From contig JANWIY010000013.1 of assembly GCA_025449645.1 (NCBI GenBank), positions 1 through 32,809 on the forward strand: 32,809 nt of DNA. The letters are read 5' to 3'. Positions 25,142 to 32,156 of the stretch are shown here, piece after piece. The DNA comes from Chitinophagaceae bacterium (GTDB taxonomy: Bacteria; Bacteroidota; Bacteroidia; Chitinophagales; Chitinophagaceae). The notes below the pieces were generated by a model. It made no database searches. It was not told the origin of the DNA and was given only the letters and a program-made list of their open reading frames with translations. A program made the position numbers and the translations under genes. Every line of letters begins with the position of its first letter. Within the stretch, counting starts at the first letter, position 1.

Positions 25142-25163
25142 GAATTTTCAAATTTTCAAATTT
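25142..25163. repeat. Half-copy of the octamer repeat
   Basis: TTTTCAAATTTTCAAATTTG repeats the unit that forms the right arm of the inverted repeat at 20.3-20.4 kb. No complementary ATTTGAGA arm is present nearby. It lies about 40 bases before the SDR start. Confidence 0.6.
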
Positions 25164-25200
25164 GCTCTCCATTTTCACATTCACAGCCTAAATTGCACCT

Positions 25201-25902
25201 ATGAACGTTATTATAACCGGCGCATCCCGCGGGCTGGGCCTTACCCTGGCAGAAACATATGCGAGGGAGGGGCATAATTTATACCTCACTGCGCGAAATG
25301 AGGTTTCGCTGTACAATGCTCTGGAATCTCTCATGGGGCGGTTTCCAGATCAAAAGATCAAGGCCAAAGCATTTGATCTTTCTTTTAAAGAAGGGTCGGC
25401 CGGTTTTGGCAAATGGATATTGGATCAGCAGGCAGAGATAGACATACTAATCAACAATGCAGGCAATTTTATTCCCGGAAGTATTTACAATGAAGCGGAA
25501 GGGGTTTTGGAAAAGATGCTCGGCATCAATTTATTCAGTGCCTATCATCTGACGCGTGTGTTATTGCCTTCGATGATGAAGCGGAAAAGCGGACATATCT
25601 TTAATGTATGTTCCATTGCTGCACTGGCTGCTTATCCCAACGGCGGAGCATACAGCATCAGCAAATTTGCTTTGTCGGGGTTTTCAAAAAACCTGCGCGA
25701 AGAGATGAAACCCTACGGAATCAAAGTGACGGGCATCTATCCCGGAGCTATCAATACCGACTCCTGGTCAGGCAGCGGTGTGGACCCCAACCGGATCATG
25801 AAGCCCTCCGATTTGGCAGAAACCATTTTACAAATCAGCAAATTATCGCCGGCAGCCCTGGTGGAAGAATTGGTGATCAGGCCTTTGTTAGGGGACCTTT
25901 GA
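25201..25902 (+). CDS. Short-chain dehydrogenase/reductase
   Basis: The 233-residue classical SDR has a Rossmann cofactor motif TGASRGLG (6-13), NNAG (85-88) and the catalytic Ser138 with YSISK (Y151, K155). The residues after the first strand (TARNE) favour NADP(H). It is closest in style to 3-oxoacyl-ACP reductase-like or sepiapterin-reductase-like SDRs with a PGAINTDSW segment, but the substrate cannot be told from sequence. The ATG at 25201 begins MNVIITGASRG, the canonical position for the first strand. It stands alone between a repeat half-copy upstream and a heptamer inverted repeat downstream. Confidence 0.88.
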   Translation: MNVIITGASRGLGLTLAETYAREGHNLYLTARNEVSLYNALESLMGRFPDQKIKAKAFDLSFKEGSAGFGKWILDQQAEIDILINNAGNFIPGSIYNEAEGVLEKMLGINLFSAYHLTRVLLPSMMKRKSGHIFNVCSIAALAAYPNGGAYSISKFALSGFSKNLREEMKPYGIKVTGIYPGAINTDSWSGSGVDPNRIMKPSDLAETILQISKLSPAALVEELVIRPLLGDL

Positions 25903-25917
25903 GGATGAGCCTATTTG

Positions 25918-25989
25918 GTTGATGGTTGATGGTTGATGGCTCCCAGGAGCGGACTCGCCTCGAAAGTCCATCAACCATCAACTATCAAC
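25918..25989. repeat. GTTGATG heptamer inverted repeat, copy 3
   Basis: The left arm is three GTTGATG units (25918-25938). The right arm (25964-25989) is the reverse complement of GTTGATA, GTTGATG, GTTGATG, GACTT. The loop holds its own small hairpin, GCTCC CA GGAGC (25939-25950). It lies 15 bases after the SDR stop and about 70 bases before batD. Confidence 0.88.
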
Positions 25990-26047
25990 CCTTTATGTTT
26001 TAACGCATTTTTATTCAAAATTTCCTCACATCCCATATCCCTGTTTT

Positions 26048-26055
26048 TATCTTTG
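26048..26055 (+). promoter_or_regulatory. -7 box next to the batD start
   Basis: TATCTTTG exactly matches TAnnTTTG and ends only four bases before the GTG start at 26060, implying a transcript that starts at or almost at the start codon. No TTG is present at -33. Either the mRNA is leaderless or the real start codon lies further inside. Confidence 0.45.
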
Positions 26056-26059
26056 CCTT

Positions 26060-28018
26060 GTGAAGATTTATTCATTTAAATCAAGCGTTATCGGCTCATT
26101 TTTACAATTCCGGCGTCTTCTTCCTCTTTGGCTAAGCCTGATGGTGAATTCGGCAATGGCACAGGTGAGTTTTACGACTGAATCGAATACCAGGGATATG
26201 GGCAAATCCGACTATGTCCAGATCCAATATGTCATTGAGAATGCGAAACAGATCGATAACCTGCAAGCTCCTGCATTCCCTGACTTTACGATTGTTGAGG
26301 GTCCGAGCCAGTCAACCGGAATGAGCGTTATCAATGGAGCGATGAGCCAGAATAAATCCGTCAGTTATGTTTTGCAACCCAGGCATGCCGGCAAATTCAC
26401 GATCAAAGGAGCCACAGCAACGGTAGACGGGCAGCAAATGCAATCTAATCCGGTGACCATTCAAGTCCGGAATGTAAACAGCTACGGAAATCCGCAATCA
26501 ACAAATAATTTTAACCCGGTGCCGCTTCCTGATTGGCCCGCTCCGCAGCCGCAGGTGGAAATGGAAGAAGTAGTCAGGCCCGGTGAAAATATTGCTGATA
26601 AAATAAAGAAGAATTTTTTCATTAAAGTGGATGTCAGCAAAAAAGATTGCTATCTGGGCGAACCCATTGTGGTCACTTACAAACTATACTCCCGGCTGCG
26701 TTCCGATTCCAGGGTAATGACGAATCCCTCCCTGAATGGATTCAGTGTTTACGATATGATGGATCCGAGCAGCGATCAATCGACAATAGAAAAAGTAAAC
26801 GGTAAAGCTTTCACGGTGCATCTGATCCGGAAAGCACAGCTTATCGCTTTGCAGGCCGGAGATATATCCCTGGATCCTGTGGAAATAGACAACAATATTT
26901 ATTTCCTGAAATTGGATGCCAAACAATCTGCCGCTTCGGGCCATGGGCTCGGTAGTTTACTTGACAGAATATTTGAACCGGACCCTCAGGGCACTCCGTT
27001 CACCGAAAATCTTACATTGGATAGTAAGCCGGTTACAGTACATGTGAAGCCTTTACCCGAACTTGAAAAACCTGCGGATTTCAACGGTGCTGTGGGCCGG
27101 TATTCCATTCAGGCCGCGGTAGATTCAAAGGAAATTGATACCGGAGATGCTGCTATACTTACCGTTACTGTAAAGGGAACGGGTAACCTGCCAATGATCA
27201 ATGCACCAACTGTAAATTGGCCGGCCGAAATGGAATCATACGATGTCAGCAACAAAGAAAATATTAATAAATCAATTGCGCCGCTCAGCGGTTCGAAAAC
27301 ATTTTTTTATAGTTTCACCTGCTCCAAACCCGGGCAATTTACGTTGCCGCCGGTCAGGCTCAGTTTTTTCGACCCCGCTGCCAATGCATACAAAACCATT
27401 CAGTCCGATCCTTTACATATCCAGATCCACCATGCGGCCAGACGCAGATCCGCGCCGCTTCCGATGCCTGCCGCAACACTGGTTGAAGTAGGCTGGGCAA
27501 AAAATCTTGTCTGGATAATCTGCGGCGTACTGGCCGGAGCCATGGGGATTTATTTTTTAATGCGGAGAAAGTTCGTCAGCAATCCCGCAGCGGCTGGCGG
27601 AACAAAAACCCAGGGCCGGACAAAAGTAAACGGACTGCCCGGATCTCATGGAGCAATAACGGTACCCTCAGAAGCAGTTGCCGGTTCCCTGCAACTGCCA
27701 ACCAAACCCGATCCATTGAAGGAGTCCAGGGACCTGCTGATATCAGGTGACTATGGAAGATTCTATGCATCAGTAAACCGCGCTATCTGGAAATTAGTAT
27801 CAGATAAACTGCAGTTGCCCGGCAGTCAATTGAATAAGTTTAGTATTTCGGCCGTACTTAAATCCAAGGGATGGAATGAGGACGAGATCCTTCAGCTGAA
27901 AAACCTGCTGAATGAATGCGAAATGAAATTGTATACGCCTGAGTACAGCATCTCCGATGTAGCGAAGACGCTTGGGGAGGCTGAAATGGTAACGGGGAGA
28001 TTGGAGGTTAAAAATTAA
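26060..28018 (+). CDS. batD: BatD protein (oxygen tolerance family)
   Basis: The 652-residue protein has a signal peptide (about residues 1-35, ending SAMAQ), then a large beta-rich periplasmic region made of repeated Ig-like domains. Examples are VQIQYVIENAKQIDNLQAPA, FTIVEGPSQSTGMSVINGAM, SVSYVLQPRHAGKFTIKGAT and DCYLGEPIVVTYKLYSRL, with a second copy near GDAAILTVTVKGTGNLPMIN. One membrane helix follows at about 475-500 (WIICGVLAGAMGIYFLMRRK), then a cytoplasmic tail of about 150 residues. This is the BatD layout. Start is a GTG; no ATG lies before the signal peptide. The TAA stop is supplied by an A/T heptamer repeat. It is about 7.3 kb from batB/batC and has no batA, moxR or batE beside it. 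Confidence 0.88.
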   Translation: MKIYSFKSSVIGSFLQFRRLLPLWLSLMVNSAMAQVSFTTESNTRDMGKSDYVQIQYVIENAKQIDNLQAPAFPDFTIVEGPSQSTGMSVINGAMSQNKSVSYVLQPRHAGKFTIKGATATVDGQQMQSNPVTIQVRNVNSYGNPQSTNNFNPVPLPDWPAPQPQVEMEEVVRPGENIADKIKKNFFIKVDVSKKDCYLGEPIVVTYKLYSRLRSDSRVMTNPSLNGFSVYDMMDPSSDQSTIEKVNGKAFTVHLIRKAQLIALQAGDISLDPVEIDNNIYFLKLDAKQSAASGHGLGSLLDRIFEPDPQGTPFTENLTLDSKPVTVHVKPLPELEKPADFNGAVGRYSIQAAVDSKEIDTGDAAILTVTVKGTGNLPMINAPTVNWPAEMESYDVSNKENINKSIAPLSGSKTFFYSFTCSKPGQFTLPPVRLSFFDPAANAYKTIQSDPLHIQIHHAARRRSAPLPMPAATLVEVGWAKNLVWIICGVLAGAMGIYFLMRRKFVSNPAAAGGTKTQGRTKVNGLPGSHGAITVPSEAVAGSLQLPTKPDPLKESRDLLISGDYGRFYASVNRAIWKLVSDKLQLPGSQLNKFSISAVLKSKGWNEDEILQLKNLLNECEMKLYTPEYSISDVAKTLGEAEMVTGRLEVKN

Positions 28019-28143
28019 AAAGTAAAAATTAAAAATTAAAAATTAAAAATTAAAAAGTAAAAATAGGTCCCTCATAAGCCAGATGACCGGATCGGATGGC
28101 CTGTTTTTTACTTTTTACTTTTTACTTTTTACTTTTTAATTTT
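28008..28143. repeat. TTTTTAC/TTTTTAA heptamer inverted repeat between batD and the response regulator
   Basis: The left arm (about 28008-28064) is eight A-rich heptamers, mostly TAAAAAT with TAAAAAG at two positions. The right arm (about 28104-28143) is four TTTTTAC units, one TTTTTAA and a degenerate last unit. The 39-base loop contains CCGGATCGGATGG. The left arm encodes the last codon and stop of batD, and the right arm abuts the response regulator stop. It is well placed as a bidirectional terminator for the two convergent genes. Confidence 0.85.
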
Positions 28144-28850
28144 CACTCCGTATACTTATACCCCACGCCTCTTACTGAATGAAAGTGCTTGGGATTCCGG
28201 CTGTCGTCTTCAAAATATTTTCTGAAATTCAGAATAAAATTATCGATGGTGCGGGTGTTGGGATAAACCTGGTATCCCCAGACGGCCTGCAGTATCTTCT
28301 CGCGTTTTACCACTTCATTCTTATTTTCAATCAGCAATTTGAGTAACATGGTTTCTTTTTTGCTCAGACTGAAACGCTCGTTTTTTGTGTTGAATGCTTC
28401 CTGCGCCTTAAAGTCGATCGTATTTTTTCCGAAGCTATATTTTTCTGCGATATGATTTCTTTCCTGCAGCTTTTGATTCTTATCTATTAGTTTTTGCACG
28501 CGCAGAAGAAGCTCTTCCAGGTTAAAAGGCTTGTTGAGATAATCGTCCGCTCCTTTTTTCAATCCGAGAATGCGATCAGCGCTGGTATCCCGCGCGCTCA
28601 GCATCAGGATCGGAACAGGATTCTGCTGAACCCGGATGGTTTCGGCCACATTGATTCCATCGATACCGGGTAGCATAACATCCAGGATAACCAGATCGAA
28701 ATATTCGGCCTTGACTGCTTTCAGGGCTTGAGTGCCATCATATGCGGAAGTTACCTGGTAGTTTTCAAGCTCCAGATTCAGACGAAGCGCATCGTGCAGG
28801 TTCTCCTCGTCCTCAACAAGTAAAATGGACTTACGCGCCGTTTCCGTCAT
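28143..28850 (-). CDS. OmpR-type response regulator
   Basis: The 235-residue protein has an N-terminal receiver domain with the acidic pair in LLVEDEENLHD, phosphoacceptor D57 (VILDVMLPG), S85 and K107 (LNKPFN), and a C-terminal winged-helix DNA-binding domain (about 135-235) with SLSKKETMLLKLL, VWGYQVYPNTRTIDNFI and HSVRGVGYKY. It is the partner of the histidine kinase: the kinase stop lies 20 bp inside this gene, so translation is coupled. Its target genes are not evident. It is convergent with batD over the heptamer repeat. Confidence 0.94.
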   Translation of the reverse strand: MTETARKSILLVEDEENLHDALRLNLELENYQVTSAYDGTQALKAVKAEYFDLVILDVMLPGIDGINVAETIRVQQNPVPILMLSARDTSADRILGLKKGADDYLNKPFNLEELLLRVQKLIDKNQKLQERNHIAEKYSFGKNTIDFKAQEAFNTKNERFSLSKKETMLLKLLIENKNEVVKREKILQAVWGYQVYPNTRTIDNFILNFRKYFEDDSRNPKHFHSVRGVGYKYTE

Positions 28851-29835
28851 GCTGGGTCAAATTAAAATGGACGGTAAAAATACTACCCTGGGGCCGATTG
28901 GATGAAATGTGAATAATCATATTATGATCCCGCGCGATTTTACTGCATAAATAAAGTCCGAGCCCGGTTCCCTGCGTGGTGCGTGTATCTTCATTTCCTA
29001 CCCGGTAAAATTTTTGAAATACACGTTTACGTTCTTTCTCCGGTATTCCCATTCCTTCATCCTTCACTTCAAGGATGCCTTTATTCCCCTGCTTTTTCAG
29101 CGTAATAAAAATAGGTGTAGCGGGCTGCGAATATTTAACAGCGTTCTCTACCAGGTTGTTCACCAGGATCTGCATGAGAAGCGGGTCGCCTGTGAAAAAA
29201 ATGGCTTCCGTTATTTCCTTGTGCCAGGGCCTCGCTGGAAACCGGCTCATGAAATCCTGAGAAGATTCTTTGACGATGGCAGAAAGATCAAGGAATTCCT
29301 TTTCTAACCGGTAAGATCCGCCTTCGAGTTGAGCCGAGACGAGAATATTCCCGGTGAGGGCGTTTAACCTGTTGATTTCCTGTAGCGATGATTTCAGGAT
29401 CTTTTCTTTTTGAGCATCACTTAACACATGTTTTTGAAGGGTTTCCATATTTAACCTGGCAATTGAAATAGGTGTTTTCAATTCATGGGTTATGGCCATC
29501 ATGAAATTTTGTTGCTGCCGGTGAATCCTTGCCTGGCGGAGAATGGCCGTGTACAAAAAAACTGCTCCTACCAGGATCACGATCAGGATCAGCAGCCCCT
29601 CACCAATATTACGCGCCGCTTTGCGGTCTCGCTCATTATAAATCTTTTGCACTTTTTGAACATAAGCCGGGTCATTTCGGGATAGCATGCTGAGCCTGTA
29701 CCCGGTCATCTGCTGGTTTTGGATATTCAGTGCAATAAACCACCAACCCAGCGCGGCGATAATATAGAGTAATAGAAACCAGTAAACCAGGTTGGGCCGG
29801 GTTAACCTCTTTTTCTTATAAATGTTTATGGCCAT
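28831..29835 (-). CDS. Sensor histidine kinase
   Basis: The 334-residue membrane kinase has two helices (about 16-36 and 80-98) enclosing a periplasmic loop of only about 43 residues, and no HAMP domain between the second helix and the phosphoacceptor. The H box is MAITHELKTP with H117, followed by the N box NNLVENAVKY, G1 DEGMGI, F box FQKFYRV and G2 GTGLGLYL. The short loop means that it probably senses a membrane signal or works through a partner protein. It is encoded before the response regulator with a 20-bp overlap, and 36 bp after gldH on the same strand. Confidence 0.93.
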   Translation of the reverse strand: MAINIYKKKRLTRPNLVYWFLLLYIIAALGWWFIALNIQNQQMTGYRLSMLSRNDPAYVQKVQKIYNERDRKAARNIGEGLLILIVILVGAVFLYTAILRQARIHRQQQNFMMAITHELKTPISIARLNMETLQKHVLSDAQKEKILKSSLQEINRLNALTGNILVSAQLEGGSYRLEKEFLDLSAIVKESSQDFMSRFPARPWHKEITEAIFFTGDPLLMQILVNNLVENAVKYSQPATPIFITLKKQGNKGILEVKDEGMGIPEKERKRVFQKFYRVGNEDTRTTQGTGLGLYLCSKIARDHNMIIHISSNRPQGSIFTVHFNLTQHDGNGA

Positions 29836-29871
29836 GATGCTGCGCCGTTTTACCTTTTTGCAGCCAAGCTG

Positions 29872-30342
29872 TCATTGGATTTTTTCCACCCTTAATCCCA
29901 CGCTCAACACATTTTGCAGCGGATCCTCGCGCATGAGTTGCTCCATAACAAAATGGTAGGTACCGGGTCTCCTGAACCGTGTTTTGGGTTGTATCAGAAT
30001 TCGTGCATCATAGATATCATCCATGGCTGTGCCGATCCAACCCTTTTCATTTGTGGCCAGGAGCAGGTCGTAATCCCCTGTTTTGGTTTGGCTTTCGCCA
30101 GGTTCAAATACGGTTGCCCGCTCATAGATGTTATTGTAATGGTAGCCATCAGTGTGCCGGAGTACGATATATATATTATAAAGAGCATCCGTGTCCGTAA
30201 TGGTAAAAGCGATATCGGGCTTTACAGCTTCCGCCCATTGATGGTCTTTCAGTAATACCGTTTTTTCAAACACACCGGTCGTAAAAGAGCATGAGACCGC
30301 ACAAAAACAAATTAAGAGAAATAAAGGTATTTTTTTAACCAT
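29872..30342 (-). CDS. gldH: Gliding motility lipoprotein GldH
   Basis: The 156-residue lipoprotein has a signal ending FCAVSC with acylated Cys18. The mature protein matches GldH: AFTITDTDALYNIYIVLRHT, GYHYNNIYERATVF, YDLLLATNEKGWIGTAMDDIYD and a conserved end LMREDPLQNVLSVGLRVEK. In Flavobacterium johnsoniae GldH is needed for gliding and colony spreading. In other Bacteroidota it is kept without obvious gliding, so the presence of motility cannot be concluded from this gene alone. The ATG at 30342 follows an AT-rich leader. It lies between yicC and the histidine kinase, all on the same strand. Confidence 0.88.
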   Translation of the reverse strand: MVKKIPLFLLICFCAVSCSFTTGVFEKTVLLKDHQWAEAVKPDIAFTITDTDALYNIYIVLRHTDGYHYNNIYERATVFEPGESQTKTGDYDLLLATNEKGWIGTAMDDIYDARILIQPKTRFRRPGTYHFVMEQLMREDPLQNVLSVGLRVEKIQ

Positions 30343-30357
30343 AAAAAATATTATGTC

Positions 30358-30410
30358 AGGGCTTCGGAGAACGATGCCCGCCTTCGCTAAAGCTTCGCAG
30401 GGCGATGCGT
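30358..30410. repeat. REP-like palindromic element in the yicC-gldH spacer
   Basis: Almost the whole spacer between the yicC stop (30412) and gldH start (30342) is a GC-rich imperfect palindrome: CGATGCCCGCCTTCG, CTAAAG, CTTCGCAGGGCGATGCG. GATGCCC pairs imperfectly with GGGCGATG, and CTTCG is repeated in both arms. Its composition is unlike the AT-rich spacers nearby. It resembles the interspersed palindromes of other Bacteroidota genomes. No second copy lies in this window. Confidence 0.5.
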
Positions 30411-30411
30411 T

Positions 30412-31287
30412 TCAAAGTACATTCAATATTTGTTCCTTTGCTTTTTCCAATTCATCCTTCATCAATACCACGCATTTCTGGATAGTCACATCATATGCTT
30501 TGGAACCTGTCGTATTGATTTCCCTTCCGATTTCCTGAAGAATAAATGAGAGTTTTTTACCCTTGTTATCTTCCGGATCAGCCAGGACCTCCTTAAAATA
30601 GGAGCAATGATTTTTAAGCCTCACCTGTTCTTCGCTGATGTCAATTTTTTCCAGGTAATAGATCATTTCCTGTTCCAGGCGGTTATTATCGTAATGATCT
30701 TTGCCAACATACTCTTCGAGCAGCTTTTCGAGGCCGTCGCGGATTTTTTGCTGCCGAAGAGGTTGAAGTTTCACGATGTCTTCTTGTTGCAGGCAGATAT
30801 TGTCAATGCGCAGGATAAGGTCTTCTTCAAGCACTTTGCCTTCATTAAGCCGGTGGGCGTTGAGGTCATCAATTGCCATGAGCACCACCTTGCTGAATTG
30901 ATTCCACTCTTCATCCGTAAGCGTGTCTCCCGTCGGTGTGATCACTTCCGGTAACTTCACAAGTGTACTTAGGATTGCCGAGGGATCAAGGGAAAGTTCC
31001 CTGGATAATTCCGCGAGTGCTTCATAATAGGCTTTGGCCAGATCCGTATTAATACTAACAGGTTTTGCATTCCCTGTTTGTTTCAGGCTGATCGTACAGT
31101 CCAGCGACCCGCGGCCGAGTTTTTCCGAAAGTATTCTCCGGATATCGAATTCATAGGGTTTCAGGAAGCCGGGCAATTTCAACTGCAGTTCAAACTGTTT
31201 TCCATTCAATGATTTTATATCCACCAGAAAAGTCTTACCGCCAACCGTTTCCTCCGCTCTGCCAAAGCCCGTCATCGATTTTACCAT
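30412..31287 (-). CDS. yicC: YicC/YloC family endoribonuclease
   Basis: The 291-residue protein opens with the family signature MVKSMTGFGRAE and continues with VDIKSLNGKQFELQLKLPGFL, RGSLDCTISLKQTG and a C-terminal half with LEQEMIYYLEKIDISEEQVRLKNH, GKKLSFILQEIGREINTTGSKAYD and KDELEKAKEQILNV. YicC proteins have been shown to be endoribonucleases in E. coli and related bacteria. The start is set at the ATG at 31287 (MVKSMTGFG); the open frame to 31341 would add 18 residues not seen in the family. It is 31 bp downstream of rluE and probably co-transcribed. Confidence 0.93.
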   Translation of the reverse strand: MVKSMTGFGRAEETVGGKTFLVDIKSLNGKQFELQLKLPGFLKPYEFDIRRILSEKLGRGSLDCTISLKQTGNAKPVSINTDLAKAYYEALAELSRELSLDPSAILSTLVKLPEVITPTGDTLTDEEWNQFSKVVLMAIDDLNAHRLNEGKVLEEDLILRIDNICLQQEDIVKLQPLRQQKIRDGLEKLLEEYVGKDHYDNNRLEQEMIYYLEKIDISEEQVRLKNHCSYFKEVLADPEDNKGKKLSFILQEIGREINTTGSKAYDVTIQKCVVLMKDELEKAKEQILNVL

Positions 31288-31318
31288 ATGAACCTGTTTA
31301 TGACGGAAAGGTAATAAA

Positions 31319-31915
31319 TTAAATGAGCGTATCGAGTCCAAGCTTATGGCAGAAATCTCTTTTGTTCATCTCAACCAAATCACCGGGCAACATGGATTGG
31401 ATGCTTAGGGAGGAAATGCGATAGCGCAGCAAACGGAGGGTTGGAAATCCAACAGCGGCTGTCATTTTTCTTACCTGTCTGTTTTTACCTTCAGTTAAAG
31501 TGAGGCTGATCCAGGAAGTCGGAATATTTTTTCTGAAACGAATCGGTGGATGCCTTTCCGGTACAACGGGCATTGTCGCAAAGCGGTATGAATGGGCCTT
31601 TATGGTTTGATAGTTTTTTCCGTCGATGGAAATGGAAACACCCGAAGCTAACCCATCCACTGCCTGTGTTGTGATATCACCTTCAACCTGGACCCAGTAT
31701 TCCCGCTCATGGGCGAATGAAGGATGGAGAACGGGGTAATTCAGGCTTTTGTCGTTTGTGAGCAAAAGCAATCCTTCACTGTCAAAATCCAAGCGGCCCA
31801 GTGGGTATACATCGGCAGGCAGGTCCAAAAAATCCTTGAGGCAGGCTTTCCCCTTTTCCGCCGTAAAGCCCGAAATCACCTGGAAAGGTTTGTATATGAT
31901 AAAGTATCTGTGCAC
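31319..31915 (-). CDS. rluE: RluE-type rRNA pseudouridine synthase
   Basis: The 198-residue pseudouridine synthase belongs to the RsuA/RluB/E/F family. The catalytic motif GRLDFDSEGLLLLTND has its Asp at position 43. ISLTLTEGKNRQVRKMTAAVGFPTLRLLRYRI is the C-terminal family signature. There is no N-terminal S4 domain: the protein starts directly at RYFIIYKPF, as RluE does, which in E. coli modifies U2457 of 23S rRNA. The start is a GTG at 31915, with a stop two codons upstream and no in-frame ATG. It heads the rluE-yicC-gldH-kinase-regulator series on the minus strand. Confidence 0.88.
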   Translation of the reverse strand: MHRYFIIYKPFQVISGFTAEKGKACLKDFLDLPADVYPLGRLDFDSEGLLLLTNDKSLNYPVLHPSFAHEREYWVQVEGDITTQAVDGLASGVSISIDGKNYQTIKAHSYRFATMPVVPERHPPIRFRKNIPTSWISLTLTEGKNRQVRKMTAAVGFPTLRLLRYRISSLSIQSMLPGDLVEMNKRDFCHKLGLDTLI

Positions 31916-31969
31916 ATGAATTCAATGAAAGGCTTACAGGCAAAGGGTTTGAAAAGATTCTGAAAAATA

Positions 31970-31996
31970 AAAAGCCCCGCTGGCGGCGAGACTTTT
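31970..31996. terminator. Imperfect terminator-like hairpin upstream of rluE
   Basis: AAAAGCCCCGC, loop TGGCG, GCGAGACTTTT pairs at 9 of 11 positions, with A runs before and a T run after, like many Bacteroidota terminators but with two A-C mismatches. No plus-strand gene ends here and rluE starts just beyond, so it could be a decayed terminator or a structure in the rluE leader. Confidence 0.35.
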
Positions 31997-32022
31997 ACTA
32001 TTTGGATGGGTTAGTAAGTACA

Positions 32023-32038
32023 GGGAAATAAATTTCCC
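32023..32038. other. Palindrome upstream of the lpxD-like gene
   Basis: GGGAAAT AA ATTTCCC is a perfect 7-bp inverted repeat with a 2-base centre, in the 241-bp spacer between the divergent rluE and lpxD-like genes. The spacing suits a dimeric regulator site. Nothing else recognisable is in the spacer except an AT-rich tract. Confidence 0.35.
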
Positions 32039-32156
32039 TACACAATATTAGAAATAATTTTGTCGATCCGGAAAAATTTTCCAATAAATTTTATGCACAA
32101 TTTTTTTTAGGGTGTGGAAAAGCACTTTAATGTAGGTTTACGCAAATTTTCCAACC

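Noticed and set aside
25142-25163. AT-rich direct repeats as a replication origin or DnaA region
   Set aside because: No DnaA boxes and no dnaA/dnaN context; the units match the octamer repeat at 20.3-20.4 kb.
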